Notes: generated by a model from the letters alone, not told the origin. A stretch of DNA of 64,000 nt from Desulfopila sp. IMCC35008 (GCF_010646885.2 NZ_CP050700.1:2816501-2880500); one strand, 5' to 3'. Shown: positions 1-9,810, numbered from the stretch's first letter. A program made the numbers and translations.

Positions 1-2065
1 GTCGTGCCAGGTCACTTCCAGTCATACCAGGCATTGTCTGGTCGGTGATGACCAAATCAAAGCGGTCCGGCTGATCTTGTATGGTTTTTAGGGCCTCGAT
101 GCTGTTTGTCTCCACGGTTACTCTATAACCGAGTCGCTCAAGCATAGTTTTTCCCATTTCGGCCAGCATTTCCTCATCATCAATAAAGAGAATACGTTCA
201 ACACCAGTTTGGATTAACTCAAAAGATGTTCTTTCAGCGATTGATGGCGCCGCAACTGCATGGACAGGTAGATATACATTAAAAATTGTCCCTTCACCCG
301 GTGAACTTTTACAGGAAACAAAGCCACCAGATTTCTTTGCTATGCCATGGATAATGGCGAGACCCATCCCTGTTCCTTGGCCTACCTCTTTTGTAGTGAA
401 GAATGGATCAAAAATTTTATCCATGATTTCAGGTGCTATTCCTGGGCCTGAATCTCCGACAGAGATTTCAACAAAATGTCCAGGCTGCACGTACGGTTCA
501 CTGACCAAGTCGACCGGGGTGAATTCTCTGTTTTTAAGAGAAATGTTGAGAGTGCCACCTGTTTCTTCCATGGCGTGAAAAGCATTGGTGCCAAGATTAG
601 TTATTACTTGATGAATCTGAATTGGATCTGCGAGAACCAGTCCCACCTCAGGGGCGATTTCTTGCTGGATGTCAATAGTCCTGGGTAGTGATGCACGAAG
701 CATTTTCATTGCTTCTTTTACAATTAAAGCTGGCTGCACAACTCTTTCTTCGGACTCTGCTTGGCGACTAAAGGCTAGAATTTGCTTGACCAGCTCTTTT
801 GCCCTGTGGCTCGCTTCGACGACTCGATCGATATCGTTTCTCATCGCCGATCCTGCTGGGCAACCCTCCTGAACCATTTCTGCGTATCCAAGGATTGCAC
901 CAAGAATGTTATTAAAATCATGGGCGATTCCACCAGCAAGTGTGCCAATGGACTCCATTTTTTGAGACTGTCGCAGCTGTTCTTCCAATCGTCTCTGTTC
1001 AGAAATGTCCCGTAAAAGGTTGATTGTCGCAGGTCGACCCTCCCATATCGTCAGGGCAGCACTGATCTGGACCCACAATTCGTAACCCGATTTATTAATG
1101 ATCCTAAACTCATAATTTCCCGGAGGGTTTTCTCCATTGAGTCTCTGCCGGTGTCTCTGGACAACCATTTTTCTATCTTCAGGATGAATTAAATTAGTAA
1201 ACGGAAACGTTGCCAATTCCTCCTCAGTGTATCCCAAGATTGCATACGTTTTAGGATTTGGGAATTTAATGGTTTCATCCTGGGCTATAAATATCATCTC
1301 ATTTGCAGTTTCAACCAAAAGGCGATATTTTTCTTCACTCTCTGAAAGATTTTTTTCTGTCCTCTGACGTTCTTTAATTTCCTGCTCAAGTTGGATATTG
1401 GCAAGACTGATTCTAGAAATATAGGTGGCAAGTTTAGTTAAAAAACTCATCAAATGATTTATAGTTTCACGGCTGTACTGCGGTATTTTTTTAAATGCCT
1501 CTAAATAGGCTTTCTTGTCAAATCCATATTTTTCAGCCTGTTTTACAAATTGTTTTTCATCAATATGCTCATCATCATAAAAAAATTGTCCGGTAAATAT
1601 ATTCCCAAGGTGTTTGGTCCCGACATAGAGAGGAGTAACAACATCATTTAGACCATTTTTACATTTGTAGTCTCTATATTCTCCTGCTTTGAGATTCTTT
1701 GCTAAGAAGAGATCACTTTCAGTACAATTGTGGCTTGTTTGAGGATTCTTTCTATGAAATTTGGTACAGATATCCTGCCATCCGGTCGCTTCGATTACTT
1801 TGCCATTGAGATCAAGGATGGCTGTCGCCATACCCGTCAGAGAGCAAAAATCATCCATGATTGACTGTATTTCATCAACACCAATCAAAGAACCAAGATC
1901 AATTACTTGTAAAGGATCTTGGCGAATTGTATTTGAGTGAATTATTCCTGCCGACCCTTCACTGTTTTTAGTTGAGGAAACTTTTTCTACATGGGCTTGA
2001 ATCTTTTCGGCTTCCAGCTCTTTAACTCTTTGTAGTAATTCTTCATAGGTTGGTCTATCAGCCAT
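1..2065 (-). CDS. PocR-PAS hybrid histidine kinase/response regulator (3' end outside window)
   Basis: The reading frame starts at 2065 (ATG, translation MADRPTYEELL) and is open to the left edge, so the C-terminal receiver is cut off. Domains in order: an N-terminal coiled cap of the PTYEELLQRV type; a PocR ligand-binding domain at about residues 65-215, with conserved Cys around NPQTSHNCTES and YRDYKCKNG; a PAS domain starting at EEKYRLLVETANEMIF; a HisKA region with the LAGGIAHDFNNILG phospho-acceptor motif; an HATPase with GTGMGLAIIHG; and a receiver with FIDDEE and LVITDQTMPG. It lacks obvious membrane segments, so it is probably a cytoplasmic sensor. PocR domains are thought to bind small organic ligands, but the ligand here is unknown. 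The kinase/receiver half is a close duplicate of the kinase at 11352-14207. Confidence 0.9.
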   Translation of the reverse strand, partial: MADRPTYEELLQRVKELEAEKIQAHVEKVSSTKNSEGSAGIIHSNTIRQDPLQVIDLGSLIGVDEIQSIMDDFCSLTGMATAILDLNGKVIEATGWQDICTKFHRKNPQTSHNCTESDLFLAKNLKAGEYRDYKCKNGLNDVVTPLYVGTKHLGNIFTGQFFYDDEHIDEKQFVKQAEKYGFDKKAYLEAFKKIPQYSRETINHLMSFLTKLATYISRISLANIQLEQEIKERQRTEKNLSESEEKYRLLVETANEMIFIAQDETIKFPNPKTYAILGYTEEELATFPFTNLIHPEDRKMVVQRHRQRLNGENPPGNYEFRIINKSGYELWVQISAALTIWEGRPATINLLRDISEQRRLEEQLRQSQKMESIGTLAGGIAHDFNNILGAILGYAEMVQEGCPAGSAMRNDIDRVVEASHRAKELVKQILAFSRQAESEERVVQPALIVKEAMKMLRASLPRTIDIQQEIAPEVGLVLADPIQIHQVITNLGTNAFHAMEETGGTLNISLKNREFTPVDLVSEPYVQPGHFVEISVGDSGPGIAPEIMDKIFDPFFTTKEVGQGTGMGLAIIHGIAKKSGGFVSCKSSPGEGTIFNVYLPVHAVAAPSIAERTSFELIQTGVERILFIDDEEMLAEMGKTMLERLGYRVTVETNSIEALKTIQDQPDRFDLVITDQTMPGMTGSDLAR

Positions 2066-2413
2066 TAGAATTGGTCCCTAATAAAAAAATGCTAATTTTT
2101 GCGTATCACACTGGTATCATAATTTTTCCCATTGTGATACACACATTATGTAGCGCGTCGTGAGGTTTGCAACCATTTTCTATAAGGTTTGAACCCCTAC
2201 ATCTCGGAAATGGAGTTTTTTTTTACTCCTACAGATCGGGACCTTAACAGGAAGAAGGTAAAGCTGAAACATTAGTAGAATATTAATACCTTCGAGATTG
2301 CAATATTAACGATAAGATCATTGCCGAACAGAGAATCAACTTTTGCAACAAGAATGAAGCTTGTGCCCTTTGAGAACAATGTGAAGCTATTGGTTGGACA
2401 AATACCTTGGATT
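2066..2413. other. non-coding gap with degenerate repeat core
   Basis: I see no convincing gene here. On the minus strand, about 2316-2279 reads like a degenerate copy of the repeat core found elsewhere in the first 15 kb (TTAAYATTGC followed by CGAAGGT). At 2200-2225 a 'GGAAATGGAG' stretch also resembles the start of that repeat, and it is followed by a T-run and ACTCC. Confidence 0.4.
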
Positions 2414-3007
2414 TCAATCCTCTTTATCCGGATAATGTTTCTCCAAACACGTTTCACAAATACCATGGCTGAATTGAGCTTCTGAATGTTCAGTAATATA
2501 TTTCTCAAGTTGGTTCCAATACCCCTTGTCATCGCGAATACCTTTACAATGCATACAAATTGGAATTATTCCTTGTAATGTTTTAATTTCATTTGTTGCC
2601 TCCTTCAATTCCTTTTGAGTTTGTCGGATTTCTGTTATGTCAATTGCGTAATGTAGATATATGTTTTTCTCTACTGGCACCCACCAAGTGTCCCAAATGG
2701 TTCCATCAATTTCCACCTCTTTGCGTTCGGGTTTACCAGACTCCATTGCTTCATCTGCCAGACAAAAATCACATTTGATTTTGTTGTCCCTTTTTCGCTC
2801 TGGATTATTTCCTATGAGTTGTATATGTTCTTCAGGAATAAAACTTCGGTGTGCAAAGTCATCCCAACATTGACAATCAATTTGCGCTCCCCCTTCCATA
2901 GCAAATTTATTGGCAGATAAGACGGTCCTTGTTTTCACATCAATCAGCATTGCCCAGTGCGGTAAACTATCAAGAATTATCTGATTTAATTTGTTAATTT
3001 CATACAT
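2414..3007 (-). CDS. PAS-like signalling protein with C-terminal Cys motif
   Basis: The protein has 197 aa. Residues 1-125 look like a PAS-type sensor (LPHWAMLIDVKTRTVLSANK at the start, YAIDITEIRQTQKEL at the end) with an insert containing C-X-C and C-X2-C pairs (IDCQCWDD, KCDFCLADE). A short coiled coil follows. The C-terminus carries the motif IPICMHCKGIRDDKGYW, then HGICETCLEKHYPD, a four-Cys arrangement that often ends response regulators and PAS proteins in this group and probably binds a metal. No kinase or DNA-binding output is present, so it may act by protein contacts. It lies 62 bp downstream of a truncated PAS gene on the same strand. The Cys pairs suggest metal or redox sensing, which is inference. 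Confidence 0.75.
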   Translation of the reverse strand: MYEINKLNQIILDSLPHWAMLIDVKTRTVLSANKFAMEGGAQIDCQCWDDFAHRSFIPEEHIQLIGNNPERKRDNKIKCDFCLADEAMESGKPERKEVEIDGTIWDTWWVPVEKNIYLHYAIDITEIRQTQKELKEATNEIKTLQGIIPICMHCKGIRDDKGYWNQLEKYITEHSEAQFSHGICETCLEKHYPDKED

Positions 3008-3069
3008 TATAATTTCTTACCTTGTGGAGGCTTTAACTAAAACAACATTATTTAATGCCGACTTTCATG

Positions 3070-3693
3070 TCACGTAATTGGAATCAATCTACAGTAAAAG
3101 ATGCTGTTGAATAAGTTTTGAGGCCAGAACAGTATCGAGCGGTGATTGTATATCACTATGGGATTTATTGATTCATCAAACAGCAAGCGATAACGCTCTT
3201 CACTACGTTTTAGCTGTTCCTCAATCTTTTTTTCTTCGGTGATGTTACGAAAAATACAGTGGGTCTGGAGAAAGTCGCCTTCTGCGTTTTTCCCTATCTT
3301 ACCGTTGAAAGACACAAGTATATAGGTGCCATTCTTTCTTGCTATTTCGAATTCGACACCGAGTACCTCTCCAACAGCCTTAAATCGTGGAAAATTCTTT
3401 TTAAAGTGATCTCTCCATTCGGGGTGGAGGAAATCACCAAAAGATTTTCCGATCACCTCCTCCCGTGAATAGCCCAGAAGGTCCAACCATGCCTTGTTGA
3501 CCTCAAGGAAATTCCCATTCCTGTCAAGTGACTGATAGCCTAGAGGAGCTTTTTCATAGAAAAATTTAAACCATGTCCGATCTTTTTCCAATTCGTTACT
3601 GACAGTTTCCTGTTCAACTAGTGTTTTTTCCAGCTTTTGAACCCTGATCTCTAGCTCCTCGTAACTTGGTTTGTTTTGCACGTTTATTTCCAT
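3070..3693 (-). pseudogene. truncated PAS-PAS protein
   Basis: From ATG 3693 the frame gives a cap helix (NKPSYEELEIRVQKLE), a full PAS domain (APLGYQSLDRNGNFLEVNKA to THCIFRNITEEKKIEEQ) and the first residues of a second PAS (RYRLLFDESINPIVIYN). It then runs into unrelated sequence (HRSILFWPQNLFNS) and stops. No kinase, GGDEF or HTH output follows. The second PAS is interrupted after about 20 residues, so this looks like the 5' remnant of a larger sensor broken by deletion or insertion. An upstream in-frame ATG at 3741 would add 16 residues with no better ribosome site. It could also be a functional short PAS protein, but the abrupt loss of homology argues against that. Confidence 0.55.
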
Positions 3694-3741
3694 TTTTGTG
3701 CTATTAGGAATACAAAAATAATATCTCGCTACCTGAACCAT

Positions 3742-4723
3742 GAATTAAACTAGCTAGATGTGACCATACAGTACAATATGGTGTCATATAGGGAGGCCAA
3801 GTATGAAAAAGTATTGCTTTTATTCGTGCCGATTAAAATAACTTAGGCACAAAAAACTGAAAGGCAGCGCAAAGCACAAAGGGTGAGTGATAAAAGGCTT
3901 TCAATTATCAGAGAATCGAAAGAGCATTTCACGATTTGGAGATGCTACAATAACATAAATTCCAGGTTAAACAAATGTATTTCCGTTATTATATTGCATT
4001 TTATTGTATAATAAATAAAGATAAGTTTCTGATATCGATCTCAAAAATTTTAACTCACCTGCAAGTTGAACTTGCTCCTGAGAATGTAGGACCTGTTAAC
4101 CGCAAAGAACTGGTCAGAAATGGAGTAACTCCAAACCGAAGATATCCAAAGACAAGGTAATTTGAGCAACAGAGTCTTGAACTTAACATTGCCAAAAGCG
4201 AAGGTGAGCAGTTCAGCCTTTCCCTCTAGCTTTAGGTGCTTCCTGTTTCCTCCAGAATCCTCTTACAACCAGCAAGCTCTTTTTACCGGACAGGCGCACC
4301 GCCACCTTCACAGGAATATCCCTAAATTGCAGATTTGCTTAAATGGTTGACCTTGCCAATGCGAGTCTCTGCCAATGTGATATTGTGCGTTCTAGTAACA
4401 TCTCATGGAGAAGCTTTAACTTCTAGATTACTTGCTTTTTGTTAGGTTTTATGAAGAGCGTAACTTCCTAGATACAATAAACACCTTCTACCGATACCTT
4501 GCCGAATTTTGCTACAGGTTCAACAGGCGCTTCGACCTTCGGCAGATGATTTCACGCTTTGGCGACGTAGCCGTTAGAACTCAGCCGGTTACGTCGCGGA
4601 AATTGAAACTGGCTGAGTTTCATTGGTAATAAGGTAAATTAATATTTCCACGCCAACTGATAAAAAACTCTGGGCGATGGCCTCTCAGTAAAACCAACTT
4701 CGCGTTTTGCGCTCCGTTCCGGT
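3742..4723. other. long non-coding gap carrying dispersed repeat copy A
   Basis: Almost 1 kb without a convincing gene. The short frames in it have no ribosome sites, and one of them lies wholly inside the repeat at 4146-4409. Positions 4115-4152 match 8654-8690, adding an upstream shared block of about 37 bp (GAAATGGAG...TATCCAAAGA). The stretch 4500-4640 holds several short inverted sequences (for example AACTCAGCC / GGCTGAGTT at about 4570-4620) that could fold near the 3' end of the metallophosphatase gene. Confidence 0.5.
4146..4409 (+). repeat. 264-bp dispersed repeat, copy A
   Basis: This block recurs collinearly at 7207-7470 with a constant offset of 3061 bp. Positions 4146-4320 are nearly identical, and similarity falls off towards 4409, where AACATCTCATGGA is again shared. 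A shorter third copy of the first ~97 bp is at 14668-14764. The block contains the core TTAACATTGCCA...CGAAGGTG. A 62-codon frame starting with TTG runs through it, but it is conserved only because the DNA is, and it has no ribosome site, so I treat it as non-coding. Confidence 0.85.
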
Positions 4724-6646
4724 TTAGGCGGGGAACAATTCGGCCATCTTTGCCTCCATTACCGGACTCAACTTTTTGAACAGTTCGGCGTTGTAGGAGC
4801 CGATATTGGGATCTATCCCGTCGTTGGTCAACGTTACCGAAGGATCAAAAGCCGTTGGAGCTGGATATCCTGGAAGGGTGGGATCGGCGCTGGGCAATGA
4901 TGGCCGGAGGTTCGTATTCACTATCTGCTGTGCGGCGACGGCATACTTGCGTGCCGTCCAGGCAGGTGTCCCCTCCTTGACGGCAGGATCAACGTTGGTG
5001 GTCTTGATTGAAATGGTATAATCGCTGTTAAGGTTGATCTCAAACATACGCAGCTGCTGGGGAAAATCATGGAGCGACGAGGTTTCAACATGCCAGAAGC
5101 CTCGTTCCGGCTGGTCGACATCATCGGTTAGAAAGGCCTTGACGGTATTGACATGGCGATGACCGGCAATCCACATGAGAAGGTTCGGATGGCTGTGCAG
5201 TTCTGCAATGAACCCGGCCAGGTCGACAGCATTTTGCATATTCCCGGGTTTGGCGGAATTATCAAACCAATCCATATAGGTATCTTGTCCAATGACACTG
5301 GCATGGGGACTGATACCGATCGGTACGTGCGCCGCAATAATCATGAGCTGTCCGGCGGCGTCACCGGCGTCAAGCTCATTTTGAAGCCAGGTCCAGCGTG
5401 CATCATCGAGAAATCCGCGGCCATGAATACCGGTGTCGCCGTCATCTTCCCGTTGGGTATCGTCGAGGACAATCACCTTGATCGGGATATCTGATTTCGG
5501 CACAAAGCTATAGCAGGCAAAACCCTCATCCTGGTCTGGGGGAACCAGATTAAAGCCGTGGCCGACCGGATGTGTAGAGGTTGTAAAAAATTCCTCTCTC
5601 CACTCTGCCTTGCTAAGCGAACGCCGGTCCGGGTCGGCGACCACCGTGGGCGGACTGGTGAAGTCCCCGACCTCACCGGCTTTGATAATCGTACCGGTCT
5701 CGGTTGAGCCATCAATGACGCCCATATAGTATTGCGGTGGGTCTGTATTATATATGTCGGAAGCTTTGTAGAGTACATTGCCCATGGCAATGACTTCGTC
5801 GCTGGTGCACGTTTTGCGCAGATCTCCGGCATCCGGAGGGATTGAGCCGAGCCAGAAATGATCATGGTTGCCGATGGCCTGGTACCAGGGAATCGCCGGA
5901 TTGAGCCCGGCTGCCTTGTACGGTTGCTGATAATCAATGTTACCGGCTCCCGCATGGGCACCTGAACTGGGGTTAATAATCTTGCCGTCAAGGACGTCAA
6001 TATACCACCTCAGTTCATTGTACTGGGTGCTGTTGCAGGTATCTCCGAGGGAGATGACAAAATCGACAGGATCTTTTTTATGCAGGCCATTAACTGTCTG
6101 CACGGCGGCATCAAGGACATGGGTTGTATACAGCATGGTTGGCGAATAGACCGATGTGACACCGGCCTCAAACCCTTTTTCGTTCAGTGGTTGCAAATAA
6201 ATCAACTGGGAAGGAGACTCTTTGTCGGTGATATGGATATCGCTTATGGTGAAAAATCTCAGGAGCGTTTCGGGGGAAGTGGCCGGCGGTGTATAGATCC
6301 CACCCGCCATGATATCAGCACGCGGGACAGAGGGGAGCGGCCCGCCATCTTCCCAGACTCCATATCCGTATCCGTCATATTCTGAAATATTTTGCAGATC
6401 CTTAGGAGCAATGATCGACGAGAAGTCCTGAGTGAGCTTGACCGTCTTCTGGAGTGTCGTATACACTAAGGAATCAATAGGGTAGCCATCTGTCTTGGTC
6501 AGGAGAAAAATCGGGCCGGTCATACCAAACGCCGGGCCGGACAAACCAAACGCCGATAAAGACATGTATGCAGTTGTTCCCGCGGAGTATTTTACAAACT
6601 CTCGCCGGGTTAAACCATTGCTCTTTTTTAAATTATCATCACCCAT
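4724..6646 (-). CDS. Tat-exported metallophosphoesterase
   Basis: The N-terminus has a twin-arginine signal (LTRREFVKYSAG followed by a small hydrophobic stretch), so the protein is probably exported folded. The calcineurin-like metal-binding motifs appear in order: DIHITD, SLGDTCN, GNHDHFW, AAHVP and GHRHVN. This order and the length (about 640 aa) fit the TIGR03768-type family of predicted metallophosphoesterases; the substrate is unknown. I chose ATG 6646 because the AAAGGA ribosome site lies about 9 bases upstream; the ATG at 6655 sits directly against that site. The gene stands alone, and the gaps on both sides carry the 264-bp direct repeat. Phosphate or phosphodiester scavenging is possible, but nothing here proves it. 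Confidence 0.9.
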   Translation of the reverse strand: MGDDNLKKSNGLTRREFVKYSAGTTAYMSLSAFGLSGPAFGMTGPIFLLTKTDGYPIDSLVYTTLQKTVKLTQDFSSIIAPKDLQNISEYDGYGYGVWEDGGPLPSVPRADIMAGGIYTPPATSPETLLRFFTISDIHITDKESPSQLIYLQPLNEKGFEAGVTSVYSPTMLYTTHVLDAAVQTVNGLHKKDPVDFVISLGDTCNSTQYNELRWYIDVLDGKIINPSSGAHAGAGNIDYQQPYKAAGLNPAIPWYQAIGNHDHFWLGSIPPDAGDLRKTCTSDEVIAMGNVLYKASDIYNTDPPQYYMGVIDGSTETGTIIKAGEVGDFTSPPTVVADPDRRSLSKAEWREEFFTTSTHPVGHGFNLVPPDQDEGFACYSFVPKSDIPIKVIVLDDTQREDDGDTGIHGRGFLDDARWTWLQNELDAGDAAGQLMIIAAHVPIGISPHASVIGQDTYMDWFDNSAKPGNMQNAVDLAGFIAELHSHPNLLMWIAGHRHVNTVKAFLTDDVDQPERGFWHVETSSLHDFPQQLRMFEINLNSDYTISIKTTNVDPAVKEGTPAWTARKYAVAAQQIVNTNLRPSLPSADPTLPGYPAPTAFDPSVTLTNDGIDPNIGSYNAELFKKLSPVMEAKMAELFPA

Positions 6647-6655
6647 CTTCTTCAT

Positions 6656-7826
6656 CCTTTGCCCATGGTTATTAAATCGCGTTAGTAAGCCTGTTGCCAG
6701 GTGTTAGTTATAAACCATCGCGCAGTTAGCACATCCTAACTTTTCCTCAAATTTCATCTAATACTACATTGATCCTATTTAATTCCCCTCCCTCTTTGCA
6801 AATTTATTCTGCCCTGGTTTGTAGAAAGAATGAAAGGATAGGGAATTTACAGAAAAGATATTGTTTTATCTTTTTTTCCGCAGGGATAAATACCACTAGC
6901 AAAAACCACTCCATGGATCTTGAGAATATTCAATCCGCTAGCGTTTGTTGCTATATTGCTGTGTTATCGTTCTATTCTTTTGATTGGACAAGCTGTCGAG
7001 AAAATGGGACTCCCAGGGAGCATGTACGTCAGAATTCAAAATTGTACTTAATGGTACAGCATGGTATTCGGGTGATTAGCAACTGTTTTGCAAATAACAC
7101 CTAACCTTTCCGCAAAATTCTTCCACTAAATCATCGACTCACCTCTTTTTCTTTATGCAATCGGCGACACTATAAAAAAGATGGAGTAACTGCTGACTTA
7201 ACCTTACCAAAGACAAGGTAATTTGAGCAACAGAGTCTTGAACTTAACATTGCCAAAAGCGAAGGTGAGCAGTTCAGCCTTTCCCTCTAGCTTTAGGTGC
7301 TTCCTGTTTCCTCCAGAATCCTCTTACAACCAGCAAGCTCTTTTTACCGGACAGGCGCACCGCCACCTTCACAGGAATAGTCCTAAATTACAGGTTTGCT
7401 TAAATGGTTAACCTTGCCAATTCTAGTCTCTGAGGCCGTGATGTCGTATAATCCTGTAACATCTCATGGATAAGGCCATCCTCCATGCTCCTTCTTTGCT
7501 GTTAAGTTTTCGGGTCGATCTGTTTCTTTAGTTACAGGAAGCACTTTTAGTTTGGTACTGAATTAAATTTTCACACCTTCAACGTGGCAATTTTAATGGT
7601 GGAATTTACTACATACTCAACGAGTTCGCAGGAGGATAACAATCGTTTATTTTATGCACGCCACATCAGACTTATTATTTCTATTACAACGAGTCTATCG
7701 GTGCTTTGATCGATGTTTTTTGTTATATCCGCCACAGCTGTTCAGATATAAGCAGAGAGTCCGATTCTTGGCAGGTAGGAACTGCCAAGCATCCATTAAA
7801 ACGAATCAGGAGAGAGTCGAACAACA
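6656..7826. other. long non-coding gap carrying dispersed repeat copy B
   Basis: About 1.2 kb without a supported gene. An open frame at 6769-7104 (111 codons) has no ribosome site and a composition unlike neighbouring proteins. Apart from repeat copy B (7207-7470), there is an inverted match to the repeat core at about 7570-7600 (CACCTTCAACGTGGCAATTTTAA). Two short related stretches lie near 6733 and 7098 (CCTAAC.TTTCC.CAAA). Confidence 0.45.
7207..7470 (+). repeat. 264-bp dispersed repeat, copy B
   Basis: A collinear copy of 4146-4409. The 5' end extends further to about 7182 when compared with the third copy (GAG.AACTGC..ACT...ACCTTACCAAAGAC is shared with 14645 onward). Copies A and B are in direct orientation on either side of the metallophosphatase gene. 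Confidence 0.85.
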
Positions 7827-8537
7827 ATGGCGCGAATATTTGACAAAATGAAGGATCCCTTGGGAAAGATGCTGCTGGAGTATCACAGGGGAGATTCGAA
7901 CGCGTTCTTAACAGCCTGGTCCGACTCGCAGGAGATGTCTCCCATGCGCGGTGATTTCATGTTTCGTCACTTTTTAGAAATGGAAGAGCTTGATAAGCTG
8001 GCACTCGCTGAATGCAGGGGGCGAGTTCTAGATGTTGGAGGAGGCAGCGGTTGTCACAGTCTTGCCTTACAGATATTGGGGCTTGAGGTTGACGCCATCG
8101 ATATTTCTCCGGGATGCGTTGCTGTCATGGAGGAGCGGGGGGTAAAGAGTGTTCGTCATCTGGATTTACACGAGCTTGAAACCGGCTCCTACAATACCGT
8201 CCTGATGCTTATGAACGGGGCTGGGTTGTGCGGCACCCTTGATGGCTTGAATCTCTTTTTAGAGCACGCAGGCGATCTGCTTGCACCGGGTGGACAAGTC
8301 CTCGTTGATTCAACAGATCTTACAGCAGACTGCGGGAAGCCACCCGAAGATGATGAACGATACCCAGGAGAAACGGAGTTCGTGATGATTTATAAGGTCA
8401 TGCGGTCCGATCCATTCAGCTGGCTCTATATTGATTTTGATCTGCTCAAAAGTGTCAGCACATTGCACGGATGGCAGTGCTATAAGCTGTTAGACGCTAA
8501 GGAAGATAGGTTTCTCGCAAGGCTGACAAAAGACTGA
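7827..8537 (+). CDS. class I SAM-dependent methyltransferase
   Basis: The protein has 236 aa. Motif I is clear (GRVLDVGGGSGCHSLAL, about residues 65-81), followed by the acidic loop (DAIDISPGCVAVMEERG) and a motif IV-like region (YNTVLMLMNGAG), then a LAPGGQVLVDSTD strand. An N-terminal helical segment (about 60 residues) ends with MRGDFMFRHFLEMEELDKLA. The substrate cannot be read from sequence. An AGGAGAG ribosome site lies about 12 bases before ATG 7827; a second in-frame ATG at 7848 (MKDPLGKM) is an alternative. It is a single gene lying between two repeat-bearing gaps, on the opposite strand to its neighbours, as an accessory gene might be. Confidence 0.85.
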   Translation: MARIFDKMKDPLGKMLLEYHRGDSNAFLTAWSDSQEMSPMRGDFMFRHFLEMEELDKLALAECRGRVLDVGGGSGCHSLALQILGLEVDAIDISPGCVAVMEERGVKSVRHLDLHELETGSYNTVLMLMNGAGLCGTLDGLNLFLEHAGDLLAPGGQVLVDSTDLTADCGKPPEDDERYPGETEFVMIYKVMRSDPFSWLYIDFDLLKSVSTLHGWQCYKLLDAKEDRFLARLTKD

Positions 8538-9059
8538 TCGCCGCCTGTTCACGTCTTGGAAGATTTCAACTGACTCTACTGGATTTTGAAGCTCACTCTT
8601 GAGTGAAGATGTTGCTTGATATGGTAAATTTGGCAGACAGTCTGAAACTGCACGGAAATGGAGCGACTGCAACCAAGAGATATCCAAAGAGCATCTAACT
8701 CTGTGGTGTTGAAGCGTAGCTGATTTTTTGTTGCTTAAAGCGATTTCAGCGACAGCATTTTGCAGTTAACATTGCCATATCGAAGGTGCTGGATTTGGTT
8801 TCATACTCCTACTTGAGCTTGTTCCTGTGAGGGTAACGACTGATAGGGTCTGGGCGAATTTCTGACCGGACACCTGAGAGAACAGAATAAGGTGAACAGC
8901 AGGTAAAAATGGAATCTTAAGAGATTCGCACTGCCAATATCAACACTTGATAGGAAAGTACTATCAACGCCGATGATGGGCAGAAATGGAGCAAGGGTCT
9001 CGGTTGATTCTCTGTGAATTATCAATAACAAAAACTGCAAGAAGGGACGGATAGAACTT
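8538..9059. other. non-coding gap made largely of repeat relatives
   Basis: No gene is supported. From 8654 to 8690 the DNA resembles 4115-4152. The core motif appears again at 8765-8788 (GTTAACATTGCC..CGAAGGTG). The right end (8949-9023) is one arm of a 75-bp inverted repeat whose other arm is at 14446-14520. The gap therefore appears to be built of related elements in different stages of decay. Confidence 0.55.
8949..9023 (+). repeat. 75-bp inverted repeat, left arm
   Basis: This matches the reverse complement of 14446-14520 without gaps, by eye at about four of five positions. Shared blocks include GAAAGTACTAT.AACGCCGA, CAGAAATGGAGCAA and CGGTTGAT. The two arms face each other across about 5.4 kb that holds two small genes, a PAS-LuxR gene and a hybrid kinase gene. 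Confidence 0.75.
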
Positions 9060-9290
9060 TTAACGTCTCGTTCTTTTCAGTAAAGTGCCGTTCCCAAGCT
9101 GAAAAAGAGATGGATTATCAGTTCTATAAACAGCAATTCCGCTAGGAGATTCTAAACGAAAATATTTGGCGTAGCTTTTTTCTTTATCGTAATGAGTAAC
9201 AATATCCTGACAGATAATCACTCGTTTGACTTGATGGTCTTCAGTTTCCACTGTAAATGATCCACAGATTGCTACATCTCTGGTTTGCAT
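9060..9290 (-). CDS. small conserved hypothetical protein (76 aa)
   Basis: I chose ATG 9290, giving MQTRDVAICGSFTVETEDHQ and ending GNGTLLKRTRR. The pattern is a short mainly beta-strand protein (T..V.I.G.FTV.TED, then V.I.Q.., then LESPSGIAVYR.., then a final TLL.R) of a kind I associate with small uncharacterised proteins in sulfate reducers; no function is known to me. The upstream in-frame extension to 9404 has no recognisable conservation. It sits 73 bp downstream of a small membrane protein gene on the same strand. Confidence 0.55.
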   Translation of the reverse strand: MQTRDVAICGSFTVETEDHQVKRVIICQDIVTHYDKEKSYAKYFRLESPSGIAVYRTDNPSLFQLGNGTLLKRTRR

Positions 9291-9363
9291 AATAATATGT
9301 TTAGTCGTTTTCTGGACCAAATGGGCACGGCTGTGAGATAGAATGAAATACTTAATGCTGTGA

Positions 9364-9549
9364 CTAGGTTGCGCTCCCAGAACGATGCAGTTCATTTGCA
9401 GCAATCGACTTTGAGACTGTGGACTTTCTAAATTGGATAATCGACACTTGCTTGATTGACCATATCAGAAACATACCAAGAGGAAGAACAATTTGAGCAA
9501 CAACAGGTAGCAACCAAATGTAGAAGATGGTTTCTTGAAGTAATGACAT
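9364..9549 (-). CDS. small single-span membrane protein (61 aa)
   Basis: An excellent ribosome site, GGAGG with a 6-base spacer, precedes ATG 9549, which is the main reason for calling it. Residues 5-32 form one hydrophobic segment (TIFYIWLLPVVAQIVLPLGM..) followed by a basic, polar C-terminus. I do not recognise a family. It may be co-transcribed with the 76-aa gene downstream. Small membrane proteins of this size often act as accessory subunits or stress peptides, but nothing here shows which. Confidence 0.5.
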   Translation of the reverse strand: MSLLQETIFYIWLLPVVAQIVLPLGMFLIWSIKQVSIIQFRKSTVSKSIAANELHRSGSAT

Positions 9550-9810
9550 GGTGTACCTCCATTAAAGTTTGCCTAATGGCAGAGAAAAACAATCATTCCG
9601 TAAACAGTAACTTAGTTGTCTCACAAATTTCCAACTGCAGAGGGCCGTTTAACAAAGAGCGAGAGTCCACAAGCAATAAAAAAATAGCAGGCGAATGAAA
9701 TCAGGTAAAAGACCCTTCATATTCTGATCCCGTGCTTGAATTATACGGTTACTTTACCGGCATTGACAATGAGTGAAAAACAACTAGAAAACAACTAGGG
9801 GGTATAGTCA

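Noticed and set aside
4162..4350. 62-codon frame, also found at 7223-7411
   Set aside because: Conserved only because it lies in the 264-bp DNA repeat; it starts with TTG, has no ribosome site, and the third repeat copy breaks it.
6769..7104. 111-codon plus-strand frame
   Set aside because: No ribosome site, odd composition, no recognisable product.
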